The notes: generated from the sequence alone by a model not told the origin. A stretch of 49,042 nucleotides of DNA from Burkholderiales bacterium (GCA_025981645.1 JAICXH010000007.1:1-49042); one strand, 5' to 3'. Shown: positions 1 to 12,425, counted from the first letter of the stretch. Translations and numbers: made by a program.

Positions 1-27
1 GACGCTCGACGTTTCCTCATACCGCCG

Positions 28-618
28 ATGCGAGAACACCAGTTCCGTCGGGGGCCAGTGCGCTCGCTGATCGTCGATCGGGGCGGCATCGTTGCGCCCG
101 CGACATTCATCGCGTCACCCAACTGCGACGAACGACCGGAGGGCGCGCCGATCGTTCTCGCGGTAATCCACGGCATCTCGCTGCCACCGGGGCATTTCGG
201 CGGCGACGCGATCGCGCGCCTGTTCACCAATCGGCTCGAGGCATCCGCACATCCGTCGTTTGCCGCGGTCGCGTCGCTTCGCGTTTCCGCCCACTTCCTG
301 ATCCGGCGCGACGGGATGCTCGTGCAGTTCGTTGCCTGCCGGCTGCGCTCCTGGCATGCGGGCGAGTCGTCGTGGCGCGGCCGCGCACGCTGCAACGACT
401 TCTCCATCGGGATCGAGCTCGAGGGGACCGATGACGATCCGTACACCGGGGCCCAATATCCTGCGCTGGGGAAGCTCCTCCGCGCGCTGCGACGGCGCTA
501 TCCGATCGAGGCGATCGCCGGACACAGCGACGTCGCGCCCGGGCGCAAGACCGATCCCGGGCCGGCGTTCGACTGGCGCCGAATCGAGCGTCTTGCGCGC
601 ATGCAACGCGTGGTATAA
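28..618 (+). CDS. ampD: 1,6-anhydro-N-acetylmuramyl-L-alanine amidase AmpD
   Basis: Cytosolic zinc amidase that removes the peptide from anhydromuropeptides during cell-wall recycling. It is 196 aa, close to the family's usual 180-190. The catalytic set can be placed by spacing: His48 in AVIHGIS, Glu130 in SIGIELEG, His166 in AGHSDVAPGRK, Lys174 and Asp176. These match His34, Glu116, His154, Lys162 and Asp164 of Citrobacter AmpD with constant offsets. There is no signal peptide, as expected for the cytosolic enzyme. The start is the first ATG in the window and could lie a little further downstream. The gene ends 10 bases before yciB. Confidence 0.93.
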   Translation: MREHQFRRGPVRSLIVDRGGIVAPATFIASPNCDERPEGAPIVLAVIHGISLPPGHFGGDAIARLFTNRLEASAHPSFAAVASLRVSAHFLIRRDGMLVQFVACRLRSWHAGESSWRGRARCNDFSIGIELEGTDDDPYTGAQYPALGKLLRALRRRYPIEAIAGHSDVAPGRKTDPGPAFDWRRIERLARMQRVV

Positions 619-619
619 T
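614..619 (+). promoter_or_regulatory. candidate -10 box (TATAAT) for yciB
   Basis: A perfect TATAAT overlaps the ampD stop codon. Transcription would begin near base 626, about 3 bases before the yciB ATG, giving an almost leaderless message. No good -35 hexamer is visible at the usual distance, so this rests on the -10 alone. Confidence 0.35.
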
Positions 620-628
620 GGGCGGTTT

Positions 629-1168
629 ATGCGCCTCCTCGCGGATTACTTCCCGCTCCTCCTCTTCTTCCTCGCGTTCAAGTGGCAGGGAATCTGGGTT
701 GCGACGGCGGTCGCCATCGCGGCATCGGTTGTCCAGATCGTCTGGTTCCACTTCCGCGGCACCGTGTCGCCGGTGCACTGGATTTCGCTCGCGATCATCG
801 TCGTCTTCGGCGGTGCGACCCTGCTCCTCCGGGACGAGGCGTTCATCAAATGGAAACCCACGGTCCTCTACCTCGCCTTCGGCGGAATCCTCGCGGCCGG
901 CAAGCTTTTCTGGCGCCGCGACCTGCTCGCGGTGGTGATGAAGGACATGCAGGTCCCGCCGCCGATCTGGACCCGCGTGACGTGGTCGTGGGCCGCGTTT
1001 TTTGCGGCGATGGCGTTTGCCAACTGGTACATCGCGTTTCATTACCCCACCGACACCTGGGTCAACTTCAAGGTGTGGGGCGGCATCGGCCTGTTTCTCG
1101 CGTTCGGTGTGATCCAGGCGCTGTTCCTCGCCCGCCACATGATCGAACCGGCGGAGCGCGCGAGGTGA
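629..1168 (+). CDS. yciB: inner-membrane septation protein YciB (IspZ/septation protein A)
   Basis: Small polytopic inner-membrane protein linked to cell-envelope integrity and septation in its family. It is 179 aa, the usual length, with about five hydrophobic helices. Family-like stretches include the N-terminal DYFPLLLFFLAFK, an FIKWKPTVLY segment, and NWYIAFHYPTDTWVNFK near residues 130-150. An upstream in-frame extension exists, but it runs through ampD in another frame, so the ATG at 629 is chosen. The stop overlaps the start of the BolA gene by 3 bases within GTGA. Confidence 0.92.
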   Translation: MRLLADYFPLLLFFLAFKWQGIWVATAVAIAASVVQIVWFHFRGTVSPVHWISLAIIVVFGGATLLLRDEAFIKWKPTVLYLAFGGILAAGKLFWRRDLLAVVMKDMQVPPPIWTRVTWSWAAFFAAMAFANWYIAFHYPTDTWVNFKVWGGIGLFLAFGVIQALFLARHMIEPAERAR

Positions 1169-1443
1169 GCCACGCCGACACCGCCGCGGCGCTCGAGGCG
1201 CGCCTCGCCGTTCTCGCGCCGCTCACGCTCGATATCCGCGACGACAGCGCGCTCCATGCCGGCCACGCGGGCGCCGCGGGCGGAGGCGGGCACTTTTCGC
1301 TGACCATCGTGTCCGAGCAGTTCCGCGGATTATCGCAACTCGCCCGCCACCGCGCGATCCTCGACCGCGTCGGCGATCTGATTCCCCATCCGGTGCATGC
1401 GCTGGCCATCCACGCTTTCGCGCCCGGCGAATCCCCTTCCTGA
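1165..1443 (+). CDS. bolA: BolA family protein
   Basis: Small stress and iron-sulfur related protein of the BolA/IbaG family, which works with monothiol glutaredoxins in [2Fe-2S] handling. It is 92 aa. The fold is recognisable from GGGGHFSLTIVSEQF near the middle, then RGLSQLARHRAILDRVGDLI and HALAIHAFAPGE at the C-terminus. The start is a GTG overlapping the yciB stop (GTGA), implying translational coupling. The gene is followed 16 bases later by a periplasmic isomerase, an arrangement familiar in betaproteobacteria. Confidence 0.9.
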   Translation: MSHADTAAALEARLAVLAPLTLDIRDDSALHAGHAGAAGGGGHFSLTIVSEQFRGLSQLARHRAILDRVGDLIPHPVHALAIHAFAPGESPS

Positions 1444-1459
1444 CGAAAGGAACCGCAAG

Positions 1460-2269
1460 ATGAAACGCATGTTGATCGTCCTTGCAACGTCCGCTGCCCT
1501 CGCCTCCGGCGGCGCACTCGCGCAGGGCACCACCGCCGCGCCCGCCAAGACCCCGGCGGCGAAGCCGACGGCGCCGGCGAAGGCGCTTTACACCCAGAGC
1601 CAGTTCGACATGGTTCTGCAGCAGCAGCTTGGCCAGGGCGGCAAGGATTCGCCCGAACTGCGCGACGCGCTGCGCAACAAGCTGAACACTGTCGTGCTGC
1701 TCGCGCGCGAGGCCAAGAAGGCGGGCCTCGACAAGACGCCCGAGGTGAAGACGCAAATCGAGCTCACCACCGACGGCGCGCTCGCCAACGCCTACATCGG
1801 CGACTGGCTGAAGAAGAACCCGGTGCCCGACGCCGACCTGCACAAGGAGTACGACGCGATCAAGGCGCAGCGCGGCGACAAGGAGTACGACGTCCGTCAC
1901 ATCCTCGTCGACAAGGAATCCGATGCGAAGGAGATCATCGCCGAGCTGCAGAAGGGGGCAAAGTTCGCCGACCTCGCGAAGGCGCGCTCGAAGGATCCGG
2001 GATCGAAGGACAAGGGCGGTGAGCTCGGTTGGAGCTCGCCCGCCAACTTCGTGAAGCCATTCGGCGATGCGATCAAGTCGCTTCCGAAAGGCAAGTTCAG
2101 CGCCGAGCCCGTGCACACGCAGTTCGGCTGGCACGTGATCGAGGTCGAGGACGTTCGCGATGCGAAGTTCCCGACCTTCGACGAAGTGAAACCGCAGCTC
2201 GAGGAGCACGCGCGCAGCGCGTGGATCGAGAAGCACATCGCCGACCTGCGCCTCAAGAACGGCGTCTAG
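1460..2269 (+). CDS. periplasmic peptidyl-prolyl cis-trans isomerase, parvulin type (PpiC/SurA-like)
   Basis: Foldase that isomerises X-Pro bonds in exported proteins. It is 269 aa. A signal peptide is clear (MKRMLIVLATSAALASG ... ALAQ, about 22 residues), followed by an Ala/Pro/Lys-rich linker, an N-terminal helical region, and a parvulin domain near residues 130-230 with YDVRHILVDKESDAKEII, a GGELGWSS stretch and QFGWHVIEVED. The ATG is preceded by a GAAAGGA ribosome site. It reads with bolA and yciB as one transcription unit. The lack of a TM anchor suggests a soluble periplasmic protein. Confidence 0.92.
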   Translation: MKRMLIVLATSAALASGGALAQGTTAAPAKTPAAKPTAPAKALYTQSQFDMVLQQQLGQGGKDSPELRDALRNKLNTVVLLAREAKKAGLDKTPEVKTQIELTTDGALANAYIGDWLKKNPVPDADLHKEYDAIKAQRGDKEYDVRHILVDKESDAKEIIAELQKGAKFADLAKARSKDPGSKDKGGELGWSSPANFVKPFGDAIKSLPKGKFSAEPVHTQFGWHVIEVEDVRDAKFPTFDEVKPQLEEHARSAWIEKHIADLRLKNGV

Positions 2270-2360
2270 CACTCGCGGGGTACGGGCGGCCGGGCGCAAG
2301 GCGCTGGGCCGCACCCGCCTCGGACTGTAGCCTTCTGCCTCCGGCAAGCCGTCTTTCCGC

Positions 2361-3944
2361 ATGGACTGGTCGCTGCCCTACGCCTCGCGCCGCCAGCCGA
2401 TCCTGGCCGGCAACGTCGTCGCGACATCGCAGCCGCTCGCGACGCAAGCGGGAATCGCCATGCTCGCCCGCGGCGGCAACGCCGTCGACGCGGCGCTCGC
2501 CACGGCGATCACGCTAACCCTCGTTGAGCCGTGCAGCAACGGCATTGGATCGGATCTCTTCGCGATCCTGTGGGACGGCGAACGCGTCGTCGGATTGAAC
2601 GCCTCCGGACGGGCTCCGGCCGAATGGTCGGCTGCGCGCTTCGCCGGGCGCGATGCGATGCCGCAGCGAGGCTGGGACACGGTCACGATCCCCGGCGCCG
2701 TCTCGGGCTGGGTCGCGCTGTCGCAGCGTTATGGGAAGCTTGCGTTCGCCGATCTCTTCGAGCCGGCGATTCGCTACGCGCGCGACGGCTTCGCCGTCTC
2801 GCCCGTCGTCGCCGAGAAGTGGCGCCTTGCAGTGCCGGTAATGCCGTCTGGACTCGGCTGGCAAGACCACTTCCTGCCGTGGGGACGCCCGCCGCGGCCC
2901 GGTGAACGCTTCGCCTCGGCGGCGGTTGCCGATACGCTCTCTGCGATCGCCGAGTCGAAGGGCGAGGCGTTCTATCGCGGCCGGCTCGCCGACGCGATGA
3001 TCGCGCATGCGCGGACCCATGGCGGCGCGCACACCCAAGCCGATTTCGCCGCGCACACCGTCGACTGGGTGACTCCGGTCACCGTCGACTACCGTGGCAC
3101 GACGATCCACGAGATTCCACCCAACGGCCAAGGCATCGCCGCGCTGATGGCGCTCGGCATGCTGGAATCGTTCGATCTCGCGTCGCTGCCGCCCGACTCC
3201 GTGGCGAGCCAGCACCTGCAGATCGAGGCGATGAAGCTCGCGTTTGCCGATGCGCAGCGCTTCGTCGCCGATGTGCGTTCGATGCCCTTCCCGCCGGCCT
3301 CGCTCGTCGACCGTGACTACCTCGCGCAGCGTGCGCGGCAGATCGATCCGAAACGCGCGCAGCGCTTCGGTCCCGGCGAGCCGCCGCAAGGCGGGACGGT
3401 CTACCTCGCCGCGGCCGATGCGCGCGGCATGCTCGTTTCGCTGATCCAGTCGAACTACATGGGATTCGGGTCGGGCGTCGTCGTTCCAGGAACCGGCATC
3501 AGTCTGCAGAACCGCGGGGCGGGATTCATTCTCGAGCGCGCGCACCCCAACGAGGTTGCCGGCGGCAAGCGCCCCTACCACACGATCATCCCCGGCTTCG
3601 CGACCCGCAAGGGAAACCCGTTGATGGCCTTCGGCGTGATGGGAGGACCGATCCAGCCGCCCGGCCACGTGCAGATCGTCGCGCGAATGCTCGACCACGC
3701 AATGAATCCGCAGGCGGCGCTCGATGCGCCGCGATGGAAGGTCAACGGCGACCAGTCGATCGAGCTCGAAGCGAGTGCGGCGGCCGAATTACGCCGCGGA
3801 CTGATCGACCTCGGTCACGTGATGGAATCAGTGCCCGACTCGTACATGGATTTCGGCGCCGGGCAGATCGTCGTGGGTGCCGAGCACGTCGGCTACGTCG
3901 CGGCGTCGGATTCGCGGCGCGACGGACAGGCCGCCGGATTCTGA
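2361..3944 (+). CDS. ggt: gamma-glutamyltransferase family protein
   Basis: Ntn-hydrolase of the gamma-glutamyltransferase/acylase family, 527 aa. It cleaves or transfers gamma-glutamyl groups (for example from glutathione) or acts on related amides. The N-terminal part carries the typical GNVVATSQPLATQAG and GGNAVDAALA segments. The likely autoprocessing nucleophile is Thr346 in QGGTVYLAAAD, followed by QSNYMGFGSGVVVPGTG and MGGPIQPPGHVQ. No convincing signal peptide is seen, so it is more likely cytoplasmic or an acylase-like branch than the periplasmic enzyme. Substrate cannot be told from sequence. Confidence 0.88.
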   Translation: MDWSLPYASRRQPILAGNVVATSQPLATQAGIAMLARGGNAVDAALATAITLTLVEPCSNGIGSDLFAILWDGERVVGLNASGRAPAEWSAARFAGRDAMPQRGWDTVTIPGAVSGWVALSQRYGKLAFADLFEPAIRYARDGFAVSPVVAEKWRLAVPVMPSGLGWQDHFLPWGRPPRPGERFASAAVADTLSAIAESKGEAFYRGRLADAMIAHARTHGGAHTQADFAAHTVDWVTPVTVDYRGTTIHEIPPNGQGIAALMALGMLESFDLASLPPDSVASQHLQIEAMKLAFADAQRFVADVRSMPFPPASLVDRDYLAQRARQIDPKRAQRFGPGEPPQGGTVYLAAADARGMLVSLIQSNYMGFGSGVVVPGTGISLQNRGAGFILERAHPNEVAGGKRPYHTIIPGFATRKGNPLMAFGVMGGPIQPPGHVQIVARMLDHAMNPQAALDAPRWKVNGDQSIELEASAAAELRRGLIDLGHVMESVPDSYMDFGAGQIVVGAEHVGYVAASDSRRDGQAAGF

Positions 3945-3987
3945 GGCGGCGCGATCGATCGAGCGGGATGGAATCGGCGCGACCGAT

Positions 3988-4617
3988 TCAGCCCGACCGC
4001 GATTTCACCGCCGACAGGGGCAGGAGCTCCGGCAACTCGATTCTCCGGCGATCGGGCTCGACCACGGTGAGCGGTACCGTCGCTTTCATCGTCGCGAGGC
4101 TGCGGCGCGTGAGCTCCTGGTAGCTTCGCGTGCCTTCGATCTTCCACGCGAGCTCGGTCTCGGTGAGCGCGCGCACGATGCGCGCCGGCATGCCCGCTAC
4201 CAGTACCCGCGGTGGCACCACCATTTTCGCCTTCACGAATGCCATCGCCGCGACGATCGCGCCGTCGCCGATCGACGCGTTGTCGTTGACGACGGCGTTC
4301 ATGCCCACGAGCGCGTTGCGTCCGATGACGCAGCCGTGGAGGATCGCGCCATGTCCGATGTGCCCGTCCGCGTCGACGATCGTATCGGTTCCCGGAAAGC
4401 CGTGCATGACGCAACTGTCCTGCAGGTTCGCTCCGTCCTTCACCACGATGCGCCCGAAGTCGCCGCGCAGCGACGCGCAGGGTCCGATGTAGCAGCCGGC
4501 GCCGACGATCACGTCGCCGATCAGCACGGCGGATGGATGCACGTAGGCGCGCGGATCGACGACGGGCCTGACGCCGTCGATCGAATAGACGGTGAGGATT
4601 GAAGATTGTTCGCCCAT
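3988..4617 (-). CDS. paaY: PaaY-like gamma-carbonic-anhydrase fold protein (phenylacetate pathway thioesterase/scavenger)
   Basis: Left-handed beta-helix (hexapeptide-repeat) protein, 209 aa. It closely follows the PaaY/CaiE pattern: [55 protein letters not shown] and the tail [15 protein letters not shown]. The histidines in VMHG and GHIGHG are the expected metal ligands. PaaY enzymes hydrolyse dead-end CoA esters formed by the phenylacetate epoxidase. The gene is convergent with ggt and lies about 39 kb from the main paa operon in this window. It is followed by no paa neighbour and preceded by a decayed antitoxin gene. Confidence 0.88.
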   Translation of the reverse strand: MGEQSSILTVYSIDGVRPVVDPRAYVHPSAVLIGDVIVGAGCYIGPCASLRGDFGRIVVKDGANLQDSCVMHGFPGTDTIVDADGHIGHGAILHGCVIGRNALVGMNAVVNDNASIGDGAIVAAMAFVKAKMVVPPRVLVAGMPARIVRALTETELAWKIEGTRSYQELTRRSLATMKATVPLTVVEPDRRRIELPELLPLSAVKSRSG

Positions 4618-4790
4618 CGGTTCACGCCTTTCCGGCTATGAGAGCATCGTCGCGGGGCAGTCGGCACGGCCGCTACGGTTGCGCACCGATGACGCGCAAA
4701 CCCATCGCCTGCGGCCGCCACGCCGAGCGCGCGCAGGTGCTTGCTCAGGCGGTTTTTGAGGTCGGCAATGCCGATTTCATTCATGGCCAT
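4618..4790 (-). pseudogene. remnant of a Phd/YefM-type antitoxin gene
   Basis: The frame opens with MAMNEIGIADLKNRLSKHLR, the typical N-terminus of a Phd/YefM (prevent-host-death) DNA-binding antitoxin. After about 22 residues the expected continuation (RRGE ... VLDRxxPVARIVP) is lost. Fragments resembling it (ARRGGR; ATVAAVP) sit in different frames, consistent with frameshifts, and the open frame then runs into paaY. No toxin gene follows. It appears to be a dead toxin-antitoxin scar. Confidence 0.5.
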
Positions 4791-4880
4791 AACGTAGCCA
4801 TATCCAGGCATGAGCGCAACCGCGGCGGAGGGGTGCCTCGGCGCATGGCAACGCGCCGCACAGCAGGACGCAAACGGCGA

Positions 4881-8858
<3,978 letters not shown>

Positions 8859-8884
8859 CGGCCAGGGCCGTCCGGAAAAGGCGA

Positions 8885-8890
8885 ATTATA
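8885..8890 (-). promoter_or_regulatory. candidate -10 box (TATAAT) for purL
   Basis: On the minus strand a perfect TATAAT lies 26 bases before the purL ATG, so transcription would start near 8878. The position where a -35 box should sit falls inside the 14-base tandem repeat and shows no TTGACA-like hexamer. Confidence 0.4.
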
Positions 8891-8960
8891 CGGTGCGGCT
8901 GCGACGGTGCGGCTGCGACGGTGCGGCTGCGACGGTGCGGCTGCGACGGCGCGGTCGCAT
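8891..8960. repeat. 14-base tandem repeat between purL and gltL
   Basis: Four perfect head-to-tail copies of the 14-mer CGGTGCGGCTGCGA occupy 8891-8946, followed by a degenerate fifth copy. The 14-base period is not a multiple of three and no gene is called across it. It sits immediately upstream of the purL -10 box and downstream of the gltL stop. Confidence 0.9.
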
Positions 8961-8995
8961 CACCTGCGCCGCCGCGCGCGCAGCGCAATGACGAC

Positions 8996-9730
8996 TCAGT
9001 GGTGCAGGATCTTGGCGAGAAACTGCTGCGCGCGCTCGGAGCGGGGCTTGCCGAAGAACTCGGCCTTCGACGCATCCTCGACGATGTGTCCGGCGTCCAT
9101 GAAGATCACGCGGTTGGCGACGCGATTGGCAAAGCCCATTTCGTGCGTCACCACCATCATCGTCATGCCTTCGGTCGCGAGCTTCTGCATCACCTCGAGC
9201 ACCTCGTTGATCATCTCCGGGTCGAGCGCCGAGGTCGGCTCGTCGAACAGCATGCAGATCGGGTCCATCGACAGCGCGCGCGCGATCGCGACGCGCTGCT
9301 GCTGGCCGCCCGAAAGCTGACCCGGAAACTTGTCCTTCTGGTCGATCAGCCCGACGCGGTCGAGATACTTGAGGCCGCGCTCGTCGGCCTCCTGCTGCGG
9401 CCGCCCGAGCACCAGCGCCTGCGCGAGCGACAGATTCTGGCGCACCGTCAGATGGGGGAAGAGCTCGAAATGCTGGAACACCATGCCGACGCGGGCGCGC
9501 AGCTTCGGCAGATTGGTCTTCGGATCGTTGACCCTGACGCCATCGACGAAGATCTCGCCCTTCTGCACCGGCTCGAGCGCGTTCACCGCCTTGATCAGCG
9601 TCGACTTGCCGGAGCCGGACGGGCCGCAGACGACGATCACCTCCCCCTTCTCGACGCTCGTCGTGCAGTCGGTCAGCACCTGGAAGCTGCCGTACCACTT
9701 GGAGACATCCCTGATCTCGATCATCGCCAT
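8996..9730 (-). CDS. gltL: glutamate/aspartate ABC transporter ATP-binding protein GltL
   Basis: ATPase subunit of a polar amino-acid importer, 244 aa. Walker A is GPSGSGKST (residues 36-44), the signature is LSGGQQQR (140-147), and Walker B is MLFDEP (161-166). An H-loop in VVTHEMGFA follows. It closely matches the GltL/GlnQ/AapP class. It is the last gene of a minus-strand operon in the order gltI, gltJ, gltK, gltL. A second in-frame ATG three codons in (MIEIRDVSKWYG) is an alternative start. Confidence 0.95.
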   Translation of the reverse strand: MAMIEIRDVSKWYGSFQVLTDCTTSVEKGEVIVVCGPSGSGKSTLIKAVNALEPVQKGEIFVDGVRVNDPKTNLPKLRARVGMVFQHFELFPHLTVRQNLSLAQALVLGRPQQEADERGLKYLDRVGLIDQKDKFPGQLSGGQQQRVAIARALSMDPICMLFDEPTSALDPEMINEVLEVMQKLATEGMTMMVVTHEMGFANRVANRVIFMDAGHIVEDASKAEFFGKPRSERAQQFLAKILHH

Positions 9731-9803
9731 GGCGAAATTTTTCCGTGTCTATAGGGCGGGCAGGAATCGGCAGCGGGCCGGGTCGATGGGTGCCGGTGCC
9801 GTC

Positions 9804-10496
9804 TCAGCGGATGATCGCGATCCGGCGCTGCAACCTGCGCACCAGGAACGAGATGACGACGCAGATCACGAAGTAGACCACGGCCGCGAAGATATACATC
9901 TCGACGTAGCGTCCGTCGCGCTCGGCGATCTTCGACGCCGCACCGAGGAAGTCGGTGATCGACAGCACGTAGACGAGCGACGTGTCCTGGAACATGACGA
10001 TCGTCTGCGTGAGCAGGATCGGCACCATGTTGCGGAACGCCTGTGGCAGCACGATGCGCGCCATCGTCTGCCAGTAGTTGAGGCCGAGCGCATAGCCGGC
10101 CCACACCTGGCCGCGCGGGATCGACTGGATGCCCGCGCGCATGATCTCGGCGTAGTACGCCGCCTCGAACATCGAGTAGGTGATCACCGACGAGAGAAAC
10201 GCGCCGACGCGAACCGGAGTGGGCGAGCGGATGATCCACGCGCCGATGTACGGGACGAGGAAGTAGAACCAGAAGATCACCAGCACCAGCGGCACCGAGC
10301 GCATCAGGTTGATGTACGCGGTGGCGAACGCTGACAGCACCTTGATGCTGGACAACCGCATCATCGCGAGCAACGTGCCGAAGACGATGCCGAGGACGAT
10401 CACCAGAATCGTGAGCTCGATCGTGAACGCCATCCCGACCTTGATCAGGTACGGGAGGTTCCTCGTGATGACGCCGAAGTCGAATTGTCCGAACAT
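9804..10496 (-). CDS. gltK: glutamate/aspartate ABC transporter permease GltK
   Basis: Inner-membrane permease of the His/Glu/Gln/Arg family, 230 aa, with about five transmembrane helices. The cytoplasmic EAA loop that docks the ATPase is visible as EIMRAGIQSIPRGQVWAGYALGL, read here in two parts around residues 120-145. The MRSVPLVLVIFWFYFLVP segment is typical of GltK. It pairs with the gltJ product to form the transport path. It starts 18 bases after the gltJ stop and ends 73 bases before gltL. Confidence 0.94.
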   Translation of the reverse strand: MFGQFDFGVITRNLPYLIKVGMAFTIELTILVIVLGIVFGTLLAMMRLSSIKVLSAFATAYINLMRSVPLVLVIFWFYFLVPYIGAWIIRSPTPVRVGAFLSSVITYSMFEAAYYAEIMRAGIQSIPRGQVWAGYALGLNYWQTMARIVLPQAFRNMVPILLTQTIVMFQDTSLVYVLSITDFLGAASKIAERDGRYVEMYIFAAVVYFVICVVISFLVRRLQRRIAIIR

Positions 10497-10514
10497 CGCG
10501 GTATCCGTCCGTCG

Positions 10515-11270
10515 TCAGTGGCCGCCCGCCTGGACCGCCGGACCGATGAACCCCGGAATGGCGACGCGACGCTCGACCCAGCGCATTCCGTAGATGACCA
10601 GGATGTTGGTCAGGATGTAGAGGATCGTCGCCCCGGTGAACGCCTCGAACACCTGGAAGCTGAACTCCTGCATCGCACGCGCCGCCGCGGTCAGCTCGAC
10701 GACGCCGATGGTGAGCGCGACCGACGAGTTCTTGATGATGTTGAGGAACTCGGACGTGAGCGGGGGCAGGATGATGCGGAAGGTCATCGGCAGGATCACG
10801 TGGCGATAGGTCTGTGGCAGCGTGAGCCCGAGCGCGGTACCCGCCATCCGCTGGCCGCGCGGCAGCGCCTGGATGCCGGCGCGCACCTGCTCGGCCACGC
10901 GAGCCGAGGTGAAGAAGCCGAGGCAGAGCACCGCCGGCACGTAGGAAGCCCACGGCGGCGGCATCTGCTTGATTGCGTCGCCGAGGTGCTTCGGCAGCAG
11001 CTCGGGAATCACGAAGAACCACAGGAACATCTGGACCAGCAACGGAATGTTGCGGAAGAGCTCGACGTAGCCATTGCAGAAGCGTCCCGCCCATTTGCGC
11101 GGGGTCGTCCGGATGACGCCGACGATCACTCCGAGGACCAGCGCGATCACCCATGCGGCGAGCGCCGTCGCGAGCGTCCACAGCAGGCCGACGAGGAGCG
11201 TGTGCAGGTAGGTGCCGCTTCCTTCCGGGGTCAGGTCCCAGAAGATCTTCCAGTTCCAGTGGTAGTTCAC
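10515..11270 (-). CDS. gltJ: glutamate/aspartate ABC transporter permease GltJ
   Basis: Second permease subunit, 251 aa. The N-terminus MNYHWNWKIFWDLTPEG is characteristic of GltJ. The segments FRNIPLLVQMFLWFFVIPE and AEQVRAGIQALPRGQRMAG (the EAA loop) fix the family. It is separated from gltI by 135 bases that contain a GC-rich hairpin, an arrangement expected when the binding protein must be made in excess of the permeases. Confidence 0.94.
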   Translation of the reverse strand: MNYHWNWKIFWDLTPEGSGTYLHTLLVGLLWTLATALAAWVIALVLGVIVGVIRTTPRKWAGRFCNGYVELFRNIPLLVQMFLWFFVIPELLPKHLGDAIKQMPPPWASYVPAVLCLGFFTSARVAEQVRAGIQALPRGQRMAGTALGLTLPQTYRHVILPMTFRIILPPLTSEFLNIIKNSSVALTIGVVELTAAARAMQEFSFQVFEAFTGATILYILTNILVIYGMRWVERRVAIPGFIGPAVQAGGH

Positions 11271-11334
11271 GCGTCACCCCCCTGCGTTGCATCGAGCCCG
11301 CGCAATCCAACACATGCCGCCGCGCCGATGCGCA

Positions 11335-11358
11335 GCGGGGGGCTCCTCCGCCCCCCGC
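11335..11358 (-). other. GC-rich stem-loop between gltI and gltJ
   Basis: GCGGGGGG at 11335-11342 pairs with CCCCCCGC at 11351-11358. One further C-G pair extends it to 9 bp around a 6-base loop. No run of U follows on the minus strand, so it is not a classical intrinsic terminator. A role in protecting the gltI 3' end or attenuating the downstream genes is inferred. Confidence 0.55.
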
Positions 11359-11405
11359 CCTCGACTTCGGTTACGCTGCGCGCCCGGCCCGGACGCGCGG
11401 CGTCG

Positions 11406-12323
11406 TCACTCGTAGACCTTCGGATCCGGCGAGTCGGTCGGGTTCGCGAACACCTTCTGCAGCGCATCGGAGATCGGAATGTTGAGGTTGATCCCCTTCG
11501 GCGGAATCGGGCTCTCGAACCACTTCTTGTAGATCGTCTCGATCTCGCCGCTCTTGTAGAGCTTGGTCATCGCGTCGTCGACGACCTTCTTGAACTCGGG
11601 GTCGTCCCTGCGCATCATCAGGCTGTACGGCTCGAGTCCGAGGCTGTCCTTGGAAATGTGGAACTCGGCCGGGTTCTTCGAATTCGCGACAAGGCCCGAG
11701 AGCAGGATGTCGTCCATCAGGAACGCCTTCGCGCGCCCGGTCTCGACCATCAGGAACGCGGCCGGGTGGTCATTGGCCGACAGCACCGTCATGCCCATGT
11801 TCTTCGACGTGTTGAGCTCGTTCAGCGCCTTGATGTCGGTGGTGCCGGCGGTCGAAACCACCGTCTGCCCCTTCAGGCTGTCGACCGTGTCCATGTGATC
11901 GGACGCCTTCGACACCCAGCGGTACTTGATCACGAAGTAGGTCATCCCGAAGTCGACCTGCTTCTTGCGCTCGGCGTTGTTGGTCGTCGAGCCGCACTCG
12001 AGGTCGATCGTGCCGTTCGCCATCAGCGGGATCCGCGTCGACGAGGTGACCGGATTGAGGGCGATCTTGATGTCCGGCATCTTGAGCTTCGCCTTTACCG
12101 CGTCGACGACCTTGTAGCAGATGTCCATCGCGTAGCCGATCGGCTTCTGGTTCTGGTCGAGATACGAGAACGGAATCGAGGCGTCGCGATAGCCGATCGT
12201 GATCGTCCCGCTGTCCTTCACCTTTTTCAGCGTCCCGGTGAGTTCCTGGGCGATGGCCGGCGCGGCAACGAACATGAGCGCTGCGATCAGCAGCGGAAGC
12301 TTGCGGGTATGCATGCGGTTCAC
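11406..12323 (-). CDS. gltI: glutamate/aspartate periplasmic binding protein GltI
   Basis: Solute-binding protein that delivers glutamate or aspartate to GltJK, 305 aa. The signal peptide is clear (MNRMHTRKLPLLIAALMF, then APAIAQ). The mature protein has the family-3 binding protein pattern: DSGTITIGYRDASIPFSY, DICYKVVDAVK, ECGSTTNNAERKKQVDFG and KWFESPIPPKGINLN near the C-terminus. It is the first gene of the operon. A TAGAAT on the minus strand at 12420-12425 is a possible -10 box about 97 bases upstream. Confidence 0.95.
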   Translation of the reverse strand: MNRMHTRKLPLLIAALMFVAAPAIAQELTGTLKKVKDSGTITIGYRDASIPFSYLDQNQKPIGYAMDICYKVVDAVKAKLKMPDIKIALNPVTSSTRIPLMANGTIDLECGSTTNNAERKKQVDFGMTYFVIKYRWVSKASDHMDTVDSLKGQTVVSTAGTTDIKALNELNTSKNMGMTVLSANDHPAAFLMVETGRAKAFLMDDILLSGLVANSKNPAEFHISKDSLGLEPYSLMMRRDDPEFKKVVDDAMTKLYKSGEIETIYKKWFESPIPPKGINLNIPISDALQKVFANPTDSPDPKVYE

Positions 12324-12419
12324 TCCTCAGACAGAAAGCAGAGTTGTCGAATGTGTCGGCCCGCGCGCGGGCGCTCTTCGCGGTCCGCCCGTGCGGCGCC
12401 GCGTCCCTCCAGTGGACGG

Positions 12420-12425
12420 ATTCTA
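12420..12425 (-). promoter_or_regulatory. candidate -10 box (TAGAAT) for the gltIJKL operon
   Basis: TAGAAT on the minus strand in the 233-base divergent gap between gltI and nnrDE. It would give a leader of about 90 bases. No strong -35 match is seen. The call is strengthened only by the recurrence of the same hexamer before other genes in this window. Confidence 0.3.

Noticed and set aside
224-1138. Long minus-strand open frame opposite ampD and yciB (about 300 codons)
   Set aside because: It is a high-G+C shadow frame: very rich in Arg, Glu and Asp without any family motif, and opposite two well-supported genes.
3945-3987. Bidirectional terminator between ggt and paaY
   Set aside because: The 43-base convergent gap contains GATCGATC-type self-complementary bases but no stable stem with a U-tract.
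8891-8960. CRISPR array
   Set aside because: The units are 14 bases long and directly adjacent with no unique spacers, so this is a simple tandem repeat.
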